A stretch of 64,000 nt of DNA from NCBI GenBank assembly GCA_932521025.1, contig OW051470.1:8914501-8978500 (forward strand). Reading direction: 5' to 3'. This DNA comes from Oscheius onirici (taxonomy: Eukaryota; Nematoda; Chromadorea; Rhabditida; Rhabditidae). Every line of letters begins with the position of its first letter. Within the stretch, counting starts at the first letter, position 1. A model generated the notes under the pieces. It was given only the letters and a program-made list of their open reading frames with translations, made no database searches and was not told where the DNA came from. Of this stretch, positions 16,001-28,000 are shown piece by piece. Position numbers and translations under genes: made by a program.

Positions 16001-19000
16001 CTTCGCTCCTCACAAGCTCATCCTGTTTCTCAGTCTCTGTCCCTCTGACCTGTCCCCCTGTCCCTCAGTATCTCTAACATTCTCCCTCTACTGATCCAGA
16101 CCGTCTGTCCCTAACAAGATGATCCCCTTGCTCCCAGCTCGTATCATTACAGTTACCGCCCTTGGATAATCCCCCTCATTTCTTGAAGCCAACAAATTAC
16201 AGACACCAGCGAATAGGCGGCAATTACAATCCGTCCCCTTTTCTTCTGGCCGTCAATTAGCAGCTGTCTATTGGTCGGACAAAAAGACAAGAGCACAATG
16301 GCGGCAAATACAGGTGGTCGGACATCAAAAGTAGGCTGCCGAAGGTAAAAGGAACAAACCTTCTCCGAGTACATTCTCACGTCGCCGATGTTGACAATGG
16401 AGTTGGGTGGAATGTAGCGAGAAATTGTCGACTTCTGAACATTTTTTGATAACTTTTTTAGGATCAGACACTTACAGTAAAGGGATTCCTCTGGAATCTA
16501 AGCTGGATATTGTCTCCTCCATTCACGACAAAATCAAACTCTCCGTCCAGACGAGTCAATGTAAATCCCCACAGTGGCATATGACTGTCGGAAACTCTCA
16601 CTCCAACCAGAGGAAGAGAATTTGTTCCTGCCACTCCGCCATCCCAGGTCACTCGACCTCGTACCAGACTGACCAGACTGTCATTGAATTTCGATGTGTC
16701 AGCATACTTCTGGATTTCGTTCTGGTAGACGAAGGCGATTCTCTGAAAGTCAAAAGGTCAAAAATGAGTGGAAATGGAGAGTGTTCGACTTGATGAGACA
16801 CCTGTGTAAACATCTCTCATGCATTATCGCGCTTCCCAGCAAATCCACAGCCAATTTTGGCGCCTTGCTCACTGCACTGATGTCCGAGTGGTTAAGGAGT
16901 TTGACTCGAAATCAAATGGGCTCTGCCCGCACAGGTTCGAATCCTGTTCAGTGCGAACTTTTTTTTTGCTTTTTCTCGAATTGTATTTTGTAAAACTAAC
17001 CTGAGAGAATGGAGCATTTCTACTTGAGGGCAAGCGAAGGAGAACTTCAGAGGGGCTTGGAGCAAAGACACAAGAGTCTCTATCAGCACAATGGGTAGAA
17101 GCGCAGCATTCTGGATCGTCACAGTCGGTCAGACCATCTGAAATTATTATATTGGTTTTTAGAGATTTTAACTAACCATTATCATTATCCAGCCCATCAT
17201 TGCAATCCAGTTCCAGGGGAATAGAACAGTCATCTCCAGTTCTGTCTTTGTTACAGGAACAATACCAGCTTGACGAGGACGAAAGGAGACATTCTCCATG
17301 TCCCGAGCAATCACTGGGACATCCAGATGAGTAACAGTTGTCACCATTCCAGCCCTTTTGACAAGAACAAGTCCCGTTCGGATTGCATGAACCATGCTCC
17401 TCACATCCTACTGAACATTGGAGTTGATCACAGTTTGTTCCAGTCCAGCCTGAGTAACAGGAACAGACTCCAGACTCACAGTTTCCATTGACACAGTCTG
17501 AGCAGACGTCTTAACCAATTTTTTACAATTTTTCAAAAGTTTCAGTACCAATGTCACAGACGGGACCTCTCCATCCAGGATTGCAGTTACAGCGACCGTT
17601 CTGAACGGCTCCATTGGTACAGGGGACTGTAATTTCGACTGTGGGAGCTGGTTGAATGTCTGATGGCTGTTGGACTGGGGATTGAGTGGTGGTGGGTCGA
17701 GCAATGGGTTCAGAAGGAAGGAGAGGCTGTGGTCGAGGAAGAATGGCGGAGATTGGCTAAAATGATGAATTCCGAAGAACAAAAAACTGGAAAACTTACA
17801 GTCTCACAGCCAATTCCCATCCAGCCATCAGTACAGTAACATCTTCCGTCAGAACACACACCGTGATCATTGCATCGTGGATGGGGGCAGTCTCTCTAAA
17901 TGTTTTATGTTAAAAAAACTTAAACTTTTTTTTATTAATTTTTGAAGTTAAATTTTTTGAAACCGCTTACAATTTGACAGCCAGTCCCTTTCCATCCTCT
18001 CTCACATTGACAAGCTCCTTCTGAAGTACACCTTCCGTGACCGGAACAGTCGGGAATTTCGCACCAGTTTGACCTCAAGTCACATTCTTTGCCCTTGAAG
18101 CCGGCTCGGCAGACACAGGCGCCGCCAGAAAAGACTCCATTTCCGCTACAGACAACGGGACAGACAGCTGGAAAAAGTTTGGATTTGAAGTATAGTTGGG
18201 AAGCTTACGATCTTCACAGGCGTCTCCAGTATATCCGGCTGTACAGCGGCATTTCCCGACGACACATTCTCCGTGTCCATTACAGTCCTGATCACATCTG
18301 GCTTCAAAGGGATTTTCCGATTGTTTAGGCGTTTCCACGGGAGTGATTAGAAGAGAAATTGGCTCTGGCTAAAAGATCTTTTTTAAGCGAGCATATCGGT
18401 TGAATTCAGAGCGCAAACTTTGAAAATCGGACATAAAATTGGTGATTTTGAAGAAAATTTTGTGTCAGTAAACTTCACTCGGAGTTCATTAGTATAATCT
18501 TAAAAAGGCAAAAAACGTTTACCGCAAGGGGGATTGAACTGAACCATTCTAGATTCACAGTCCGCTCTTTTATCCGTTAGGCTACGCAAGAAAGACAGTT
18601 CCATAGCAGTGACAAGGTTAACGACCAAGGGAGGATTCTTGCTTTCGTTTGACAAAAAAAAGACAAACCCTGTTGCGGCTATTGATAAGAACCAGGTACC
18701 ATCTTCCATCCAGAAGAAATTCTTCGATAACAGCTGACCGCGGCTCGACAATTTCCAAAGCTTGTCTCCGTCTTCTCGGATGGTGCTCGACCATATGAGT
18801 TGGTACTGTCGGACTCCCTTTTAGTGGCTTGTAAAAATCGTGGGCAAAGAGACTCGGAGGCACTGATTGTCTTCCCATTAGAACGATCTGCGACCCGGCT
18901 CCGACAGTAAAATTGAATTTCATTCGTCCCGGCCGCGATATCACCAGCTCCCTGCAAAACTTTTCATTATTCCTCGACGAAGCGTGACCGCTCTTTTCAA

Positions 19001-22000
19001 GCCCAAACAGAGCATATTAATAGGCCGGGACAACTCACGTGACGGCCATTTGGTTTGGGACCAGGTCGGCTTCGACTCGTTGACCGGCATAGATTACTGT
19101 TGGCAGAGGTCGTAACGAAGATTCATCGAGCATTTTCTTGTCGGAAGCTGACGGCGTCTTTTCGACGTACACGTAGGAGGGAGGGCGAACTGAAAATAAT
19201 TTTTTGAAAAAAAAAATAAGGAAGAAATCAGGAAATAGGAATGTTGCCAAATGTTCGGTCAAGTGCTACTATTTTTCGTTTCTAACAAAATCCCGAGAAA
19301 ATACAGTACTTTTTTCAGATTCATGGCGAGACCCGTTGACATACTCACTGCAAAATTGCGAGTTTGCTGCGAGACCTTGGCTGGGTATCCAATGTTTACG
19401 CGTAAAGGACTCTGGGATTTGATTCACCATAAGTCTTTGAATATTTGGTTCAATCTCGCTCATTTTTTCCAGATAATCAAGCAAACTAAAATGGTTTTTG
19501 ATGATGCTCATTCAGGCACTTTTGTACCAAAAAATCAGCTTGCTAGCTCATGTTTATAACAAGTTTCAGAGTTTTGATCACACGTGATTTCCACAACTAT
19601 CACAGCTCTCCGAAGAGCACAATGAAAATTCTGTCCACTGGCCCTAGCTATAGCCGTTGTCAAACGGTTGTTGCGTACTTTCCGTTACGAGAAATTGCGT
19701 ACGAAAAATTTAATATTTTCCGCGCGTACGCAATTTTGCATAACGCAAAGTACGCAACAACTATAGCGTCTATTTTTCTAGTTTCAGTAGTTTTTTTTGT
19801 CATTTTCACGTAAAATAAACTTACATAACAATATTAAAATGAGTAGAAGTGAAAAAATGAGAGCGGCGGCGAGAATCGCAGTGCACAGCGGAATTTTTCT
19901 CCCGCATCCGGACTGTTCCTTCTCCGGTGACATTGAGATCCTTCTAAATTATTCTTTTCCATTTTTTTTGGATTAAAAACAAACTTTTTGTTCAATCTGG
20001 TACCAGCTATCGATGCTGTAGTAGGATATTTGAGCAGGGTCGTTGAGCCGGGAAGTTCTGACTTACTGAGCGGTAGTCCAGTCGGCACAATGCCATGTGA
20101 GCATCTGAAAATCGCCGAGTGGCTAAATCAGGGCCGGCTGGCTGCTGGTGGATTTGCACCACACACAGACACAGTCAAAAGAGAGCCGTAATTAGGGCTT
20201 GGGAGTGACTCGCGCTAAGTGACCGGGGAAATGGCTACTGAAATGATGGACACTAGGCCCAAACACCAAATGACCTATTGCATTATATTCAGTAGGAAGA
20301 ACAGGACCATTCTAGTTCCCATTCAAAATTTGCGGAATTCCCTAAATGGGCGGTAAGAATGTTCGATTTAAAAATGGTCACTTTGCAAAAAATCTTAGCT
20401 GAGTATCCAATGTTTGCGTACTGTAACCAAATTGAAATAGCGTGTGAACATTGGATATTCAGTCAAGATTTTTGACCTTTTCAAATCGAACATTTTTACC
20501 ACGGGTCAGCCCACAAAATGAGCAACTATCGCACCTCGCAAGAACCAGAGCTAAAACTTTTGCCTTACTTGTTTTTCTCGTGACGAGAAATTGCGTAGAC
20601 ACGAATTATAGCTGTTGACAGCTTTTCACCATGCGTACTTGTCGTTATGCAAAGTTACGTACGAAAAATACAGTAGGAGTTCAAATAAGCTGGCTTGTGC
20701 GCAATTTCTCGTCAAATAAAAATAAGTAAGGTGAAATATTGGCACGCGCTATATTAGAAATTGAAAATGTTTTGCAACCGAAAATTTTAAGATGAGGAAG
20801 TTCAAAGGACCCGCCCGCCACAGTATCCAGCGGTAAACCCTTGAGCTCGCTCCAAATTGGCTTCGTTTATTCGAAATATTTATGGAAGAGATGAGAGGAT
20901 TGGTGTCTCGTCCTTAATTGCAACTTTTACGGTTGCAGCCTAATGAAAGTCGGGCCAAGACTTTGCACATAAACGCGTCTGGCTCTGGGGGTGCATGAAG
21001 AGGAGCGCAAATGCGCAAGCAGATTAGGGCTTATTGGTGGGAGAGGAAGAGGGACCTCCGAAACGTGTCACTTTTTAAATCCCCTTCTGTCACTCTCTCC
21101 CCCCGGAACCGTATCATCTCAGACCGTTGACACTCTCACTCAAGTAGGAGAGAGCGCGCAAACGGAAGCTGCGTTCCGCTGGCCTCGTTGATTGTTTTGT
21201 GGTCGAGGCAAGAATAATCCCATTGGAAAGGAGGAAACGCATATGACATGGGTCTAGATAAGACATTGACGAACATTGAGAACCTAGCAGCCTATTACGG
21301 AATAGAGAAGTGGCTTGGAGTAATTAGAGCTGTTGAGAGAGAGTCCAGGAGAAAAGTGACCAGAATGAGTCCGTCTAAAACGTACTGTCTAATATATTTC
21401 AGTGCTTAGGATATTGCTATTTTTTGGCTGTTGTACCAGTAATTTTTTCGACTGTTCGTTACAGTGGCTGAACCACTACCCTGTTTGAATTTGGCGCGCA
21501 GAGTTAGATTTGTGAAATTCACTGATTTTTTTTTACGAAACCTATGATCCAAAAAAGATCTATATGTATTGTCGAGAAGGTCACAAAAAAGCAAAAAGAG
21601 GTAGCTCGATTGGGATTGAAATTTCAGCATTTCTTGTTCAACAGTCTAACCTCTAACCGACTGCGCTATCTGAGAAAGGTCGCGCCGCCTTTCCGCAGTT
21701 CCTATCTTTTGAGATAGTGTCCAATAGCATGGAGATGATGTCCAAGGGTCAGGCTCGCTTTAAAAAATTGGACAGCAAGCGCCGAAAAAGTCAGGACGAG
21801 CAGATAAACGCGTGTTTGTTTGACACAATAAGCCTCTACCTTCTCCCCTGAGGCAATAAGTTTCCGCGCATAATTCAGAGAGTCTAGAGGCGCTGATGAC
21901 ATTTCCTATTCCACGCTTCCCTGCCCGTCGAGTACTACTACTGTCTCGTTTTCTGTGTTTGGACACTGGCTTTTACAACTCTAGGGTTACAGGAGAGGAT

Positions 22001-25000
22001 AAGGGCACGTAACAGATCCGGCAGAATTGCGCAAGAGGGTCACTGAGGGGTGAAACAGGCGCGTCCAGGGTGAGTCACACTGTACAGCTGGTCCTCATAG
22101 GAACACCTGGATGTTATGGGAGAGAGACAGGAAAACTCTGTGCAACAAAAAAATACTCACGTGTCATGGTAGCGAACTTGGGAAGCTGGCGACAGTGTCG
22201 AAGTTGCTGTCCGTACTGAAAATGAAGGATAGACCGGATAGTGCCGCTGGTGCTCTTGGTAGACATGCTGATAGCCCTCCCGTCGTGGGAACATTTCTGC
22301 ATCTGGCAGTCCCCGCTATGGGATACTGGCTCTCGTTGTCTATTCCGGACCCGCCCCTACTCCTGACGCGTCTCCGGTCAGCCAGAGATAATTAAATCGA
22401 AAACGAGGAGCGATCCCTTTCAGGACTGAGCAACATGAAAAAGGCTGTAACTTGTTGACTTAGGACTACTTTCGACAAGAGTGTCGCTTTGGCTTTTGGC
22501 GGCTTTACTCAAGTACCTCCTAGTGCTTACGGTTGCGCAATGGCTAGAGAGACCACTGACCTTCTTGGGAGAGCGCAATCAAGGGAGACCGTAAAAGGTG
22601 TCGGTTTTTAGAAGTAAATTATGGTCTAGACGACAAAGAGCCATTGGAAAAGATTACCGAATTACCTCTATTAGAAGCACCCCCTTAAGTAAGAAAACGC
22701 AATTGCGTATTTGCTTTTTTTCAGAGGCAAGACGGCATTTTCTGGCTTTGTGATGTTTTGCAAAATTGTACTCCCTGACGTCCTCTACAGCTTTGCAAAA
22801 CATCGAAAAGTTGAAAAATGTCGTTTTGACCCTGAAAAATTTGAATACGCAATTGCATGCTTCTACGTTCATCAGTGCGACTGGATGCAGCGCCACCTTT
22901 TCTCTATAGCGCAATAGTAAGATGTCCGATTACAAATCTAGACACGAGCCCAGTTTAATTCCCAGCTGGCGAATGTTTTTTTGTTTTTTTATTTAACGCT
23001 AATGAGCCACGAATGAGGTTGGCTAGCACAAAATGTAATATCAGTTTTCACTCTATCGGAACTTCTAATTGTAAGATTGAGCGCCATTATGAAAATGGTA
23101 CGAATCAGATGCAAATGACTTCTAGTTAAAACAGTCTTCTACTTAAAGCAAGCAGAAAAAACTTTGAATAGTATATTTTTACGACTTACACGACTCTCCA
23201 GGAATATAGTACGATCCGTCAGCTGTTTTGTGCAAAACTTTGTTCTTTTCGTCCGGCCAGTCATCAGAACTGTTCAACAGAGTATTATTTGATCGTCTCT
23301 GCTGCGAAAGGGACATTTCGTAAGAATTAAAGGTAGAGCTGTGGGGACCGAGCAAGTGGTCTCGGGAGCCGTCTTCTAAACAAATTTTTTTAAATCTTAA
23401 AATCAGTCACAAACCTTTATGAGTTAGTAGCTCTGGGTCCTCGTAATTATTCTCATATTCGTGTTGCTTGTCCGGTGGACAAGGGGGTTGCCAAGCTGGC
23501 GGAGGTCGCATTCCCTCGGAGCTCGGTACGAAGAGAACAGTTTCTGAAAGAGGTCAGATAACGAGGAGGGTCAGTTGCGCAAGCGCTGATATGGCAGAAG
23601 AGTGTAATGGATTGACCCGACTGCCAATCAAAACAATTTGTTTAGGGGGAGACAGTTTCTTGAGTCAAGGTCCATGAAATGCCGAGATGGCTAGGAGGGA
23701 ATCGGTCGATAAAAAGCTGTGCCAGCCGGAGAGGAGTGCAAATCGGCATATGGCTGAACGGATAGGCGGAAAGGGAGAGGAACAAGCATGGGAAGATGGA
23801 AGGTGAGTCAGAATTTGTATAGAATATGGATACTGTAGAGTCTGTTGAAAAGACAGAGTCAGAAGCAGTATAAGTTTTAATTAAAACTTTTACAAAATTT
23901 ACCTTGCGTAATTTTTGTCACGCCATTTCGCGTACCAAACATTCAATAGAAATTCGAATATTTGCCCGCGCGTACGCAATGTTTCGCCAATAAAAAATAC
24001 GCAATAAGAAAATTTGGCAGACCCTTTGGTCCTCTAGACACAAATTTTAGAGGGCGCTATCTACAAGCTGTGACTGACAAAGAGAAATTCCAATTTTAGG
24101 CCAAATTCAAATTTTTGGTTTGCTCAGTATTAAATGTTTACATGTTGTGCGGGTCTCGCCACGAAATTTTTAAAGGGCTGTCTAGTCCTCCGCCTACCTA
24201 AACAAACTATAGACCTATCAGCATTTTTTGATCTCGAATCCAACTTGTATTATACTGGATTACTGTGGATAACTTCGGGACGGGATGACAGAAAGAGTCT
24301 CGGACCTGGTCTAGCTGGACAAAAAAAAGAGAGTGGCCCCTTAGGGCCGAAAGGTTATAAGATGACACATCACAGACACAAAATGAATAAGAAACAAAAG
24401 ACTCTTCTCTGTCGCAGTGAGAGTATGACAATGGCCTAGCGCCGAAGTGTGAGTAAAAGGAGCGACATGCGGTCCTGGGAACAGCCTCGTCTGTCGGCAA
24501 GAACTTAAGGATAACTGATCCGTTATACGACCGGACAGAGAGGGGCAAAAGAAAGTACTGTCGGGGCGGAGAGAGAGAAGCATGTAAACGATCCCCCCTC
24601 GCTTGACTAATTGCGACACCTTCTGTGAACGAACATGTGTGGACGGCGCAGAGGGACAAACATATACTAGCCAAAGGGTCAGAACGAGCACCACGCCCGC
24701 AGCCAGGTGCCAATCAGGGTGGCAGCGAGGGCGGGAGGGGGACTCTCTCATAACTTATCTCCGTTCCAGTCAGGAGGAATGTCAAGAAAAGGCTTTGTAC
24801 TTTTCTGCAAAGCCTTGAAAAAAATTTAACACAATTATAAACGAGCTTCAATGATTTTTGAGGTGATGCAGAGTTCGGGAGCAACTGTAGCAATGGAAAG
24901 ACTGTCTGGGATAATTCTGTTTTTTTTCGGGCTAAAGATGAACTAATTTTGTACATCCTTGTCTTCTGTACGGGAGAAATTATAAAATGGCAGTGAATTG

Positions 25001-28000
25001 GTACTCAGAAAGCTGGTTTTGCAAATTTTCAATTCCTGCCTTCAAAAACACCAAATTTTCTGTAAGTGACAAAAATGTGCAACAGCCTGGCAGTCATGAA
25101 TTGGCGGACGACAAAAACCTTGCAAGCTCAGGCGACAAAAAATCTTGTAGGCTCATCCGAAATCTTGAAAGCTCAAGAAAAACGAAAGAGAAATCGAAAA
25201 ACAATCATTTCGATTGACCGCCTAGCCAAAAATCAAAAAAGACAAGACGAATGCAAACAAATGACTGTCCGATGTGCTAGGTTACGAGGCTGACCTGCTG
25301 GCTAAAGTAAACTAATTAAGAACGTGTGAGGGAGGGAAGGGGACTGTATATGGAGGCTCAGAGTGGGCCATCCTGAGGACGGAGACTGGATGACACCAAG
25401 AGGCTGATGGAGGACACTATCAAATGAAGCGGAAAGCCGCGGAGGTCGCCAAAGAAAGGAGAGAGAGAAGGTGCAAAAAAGGTATGTTTTGTCACTGCCT
25501 TCAGACATGTTCGTCTTAAATTTTCGGTGTCGCTTTTTCGCTCTACTCCATGACCTGGTTAAGATATCTTCTGGAGGTTCTCGAGACATATCCTTCCATG
25601 GTTTTTGGATCGAAAACTATGTAATGGTTCAATTATGAACAGTGAAGCCTAGTTATATATCCTGGGGGTTCTTTTGCACGCTGAGTTCGATAAACACAGC
25701 TAGAAAGTGAAACAATGAGTGGAAAATGATTGAAAAACGCGAAAAATGGTAATTTGGAACGTTCCCGCCAAAAATTTGAACGGAGGGGGCCGCCTACGGA
25801 ACTATTACCACTGTCTGTTTTATATCTGGCTCCTGCCACTGTTTCACCCAAATGTCAGACTCGAAAGATTTGAGTCAGACTAGCTCAAATTTGGACTTGT
25901 CGACTTTCTTCTTCATTCCCACAGAAATTATAAAGAACCTTTGCAATCCACGACTTTTTCTGATTCTCCAGAACGAATTGGGATTAAAGTTGACCAATAT
26001 CCAGACACGAAAAGTATGTTTCTAATCATTCGAGGCCCTAATCCCCCAAAGAATAGTAGGTGACAGCTGAACTGCCACACACATCAGCCATAATTAGATC
26101 CTAGGAGAGGATAATCCTTGACTTGGCTATAGCTGGAGGTGTTGGCAACTTTTTTTTGGCGGGAAAGAGAAGAACTGGAAGTTCCAACCAATTTTTGAAG
26201 GCAGCTCTGATTGGAGTGGACCGGAGAGACACAATTCGACTATAACGAGCTCCTAAGTTTCAGAGTCGTGAGAAGCGAGAATGGCCGAGTGGCTACTCGA
26301 GCCAAGATATGGACTTCGTAATGGAAAGAGTACTCGCAATGACTTCAGGGTTTATGGTAGTGGATTTGAAAAAGAGAATTTTATCTTCATCTTGGGAGTA
26401 AGAACGTGGCTGGTATTTGGCTCTTCTAGGATACTCGGACGACCTTTTTAAACTGTCGATTTAATTTTTAAATTTTTTTAATTAGCTGAAAAGGTCGTCC
26501 GTGTATCATAGAAAACCCAAACTTTTATACTCATCAAAAATTGGCAGCTTCTGCTTTTTTTGCAGAAAATAAAAAAACATATTATGAAAGTTGAACTATC
26601 CTTAGAAATGACATGATTCGTCGTAAAAATTTCCAGACGCTCGGACTATGGAGAAAAACTATACCGAGGAGACTGCAGATCAAAGCTTAGGAACTTTTTG
26701 ACAACCCGATTTTGGTCGCAAACGGTCATCAACAAGTGATAGCAAAGCGCTTTTCAATATCGTAATCACGAGACAAAAAATTTCGACGATATCAACAAAT
26801 ACTCATGGGTCGGTTAGATTCACAGCAGTTTATTTCGGCTGACAATCAGATTTACGCTGGTGGACTACTTTCGGCATTTTTTTGAGTCTAGAAAAGTATA
26901 TATTCTTAGAAAGAGTGAGCATCCACTGGAAATTAATCTGGCTGCTACCGAGAAGCAAACTTGGTTCTACAAAAAAATCTGTAGGCAATTTGCAAAGGAG
27001 AAGCTAAAGGTCTTCAAAAATAGTGGTTAGGCTACAGGATTTGTCTCAAGGCTGAAAAAGTTTGTGAGTGAAGTTTCGTGACAACTCTTCTTTAGCTGGA
27101 TAACTAAAAAAGTAACAAAAAGAACGAGAGACAAAGATTTTGTGTGTTGTGACCGGCGGTCAAGAGTAATTGCTTAATTGGCGGGAGGCTGTTGGTCCTC
27201 CTCTCACACAATGCGGCACAATCAAATGCGCCAGAAGGTCATCAGAACACCTACCTTCCTCCTCGTGGCTCGTCAGTATCGGAGTAGGATTCTTCTTGTA
27301 GTAGACGCCAGCTGCAAGTCGCGGGATCTTTTTCCCGTTTTCCATTCTGAATCACAGAGGATTAGACGCGTGAGAAAAAAAGCGGGACACCTGGACGTGG
27401 TGGTGGTCGTACTAGACTTACTCGACGAATGCGACAGTTCCGTACTGTCGGTCGAACTTTCGGATCTGGAAGAAAATACTGAAATGGATTTAAAGTTTAT
27501 CATATTGATAATCTCGATATTGTAAATCTGTACTTTTTCAAGGCACAACCAGTCCAATCTCAATCCCGAAAAAAATACCATCAACCATTATGTTTTGTTC
27601 GGCAATCTTTCTGGCAACTTTGTGCAAACGAAAACTTCGCCAGAAAAAAATAGTTTAATAGTTTGAAAATCTATGGTTCGCTAACATTTGGTAAAGGTGT
27701 TTTCTCCGTATTTTCGTGACAGACTATTAGTGAGTCACTGTCTTGGTTGTTCTACCTTCTCAAAAAATCCTAACAGGCACGATTCCCTCAAAAACTGTTT
27801 CGATAAAAGATTAACATGGCAAAGCTTGACATGTTACCCTAGTTTCGACAACTTTGCTGACACCAGCATTTCTAGGCTCAACATATAAATATGGACTTCA
27901 ACAGGCAATGAGCAAGGCAGCTCCGATTCTAAATTCGTTCAAGAATTGTGCTGTATTTTCGAAAGTCGTGGCTAAAGATCCCGAGGATTTAAATATCCGC

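Noticed and set aside
24134-24751. Overlapping frames up to 168 codons in the large teneurin intron
   Set aside because: No recognisable motif, no splice context, and overlapping frames are open on both strands of a GC-richer patch. Likely chance.
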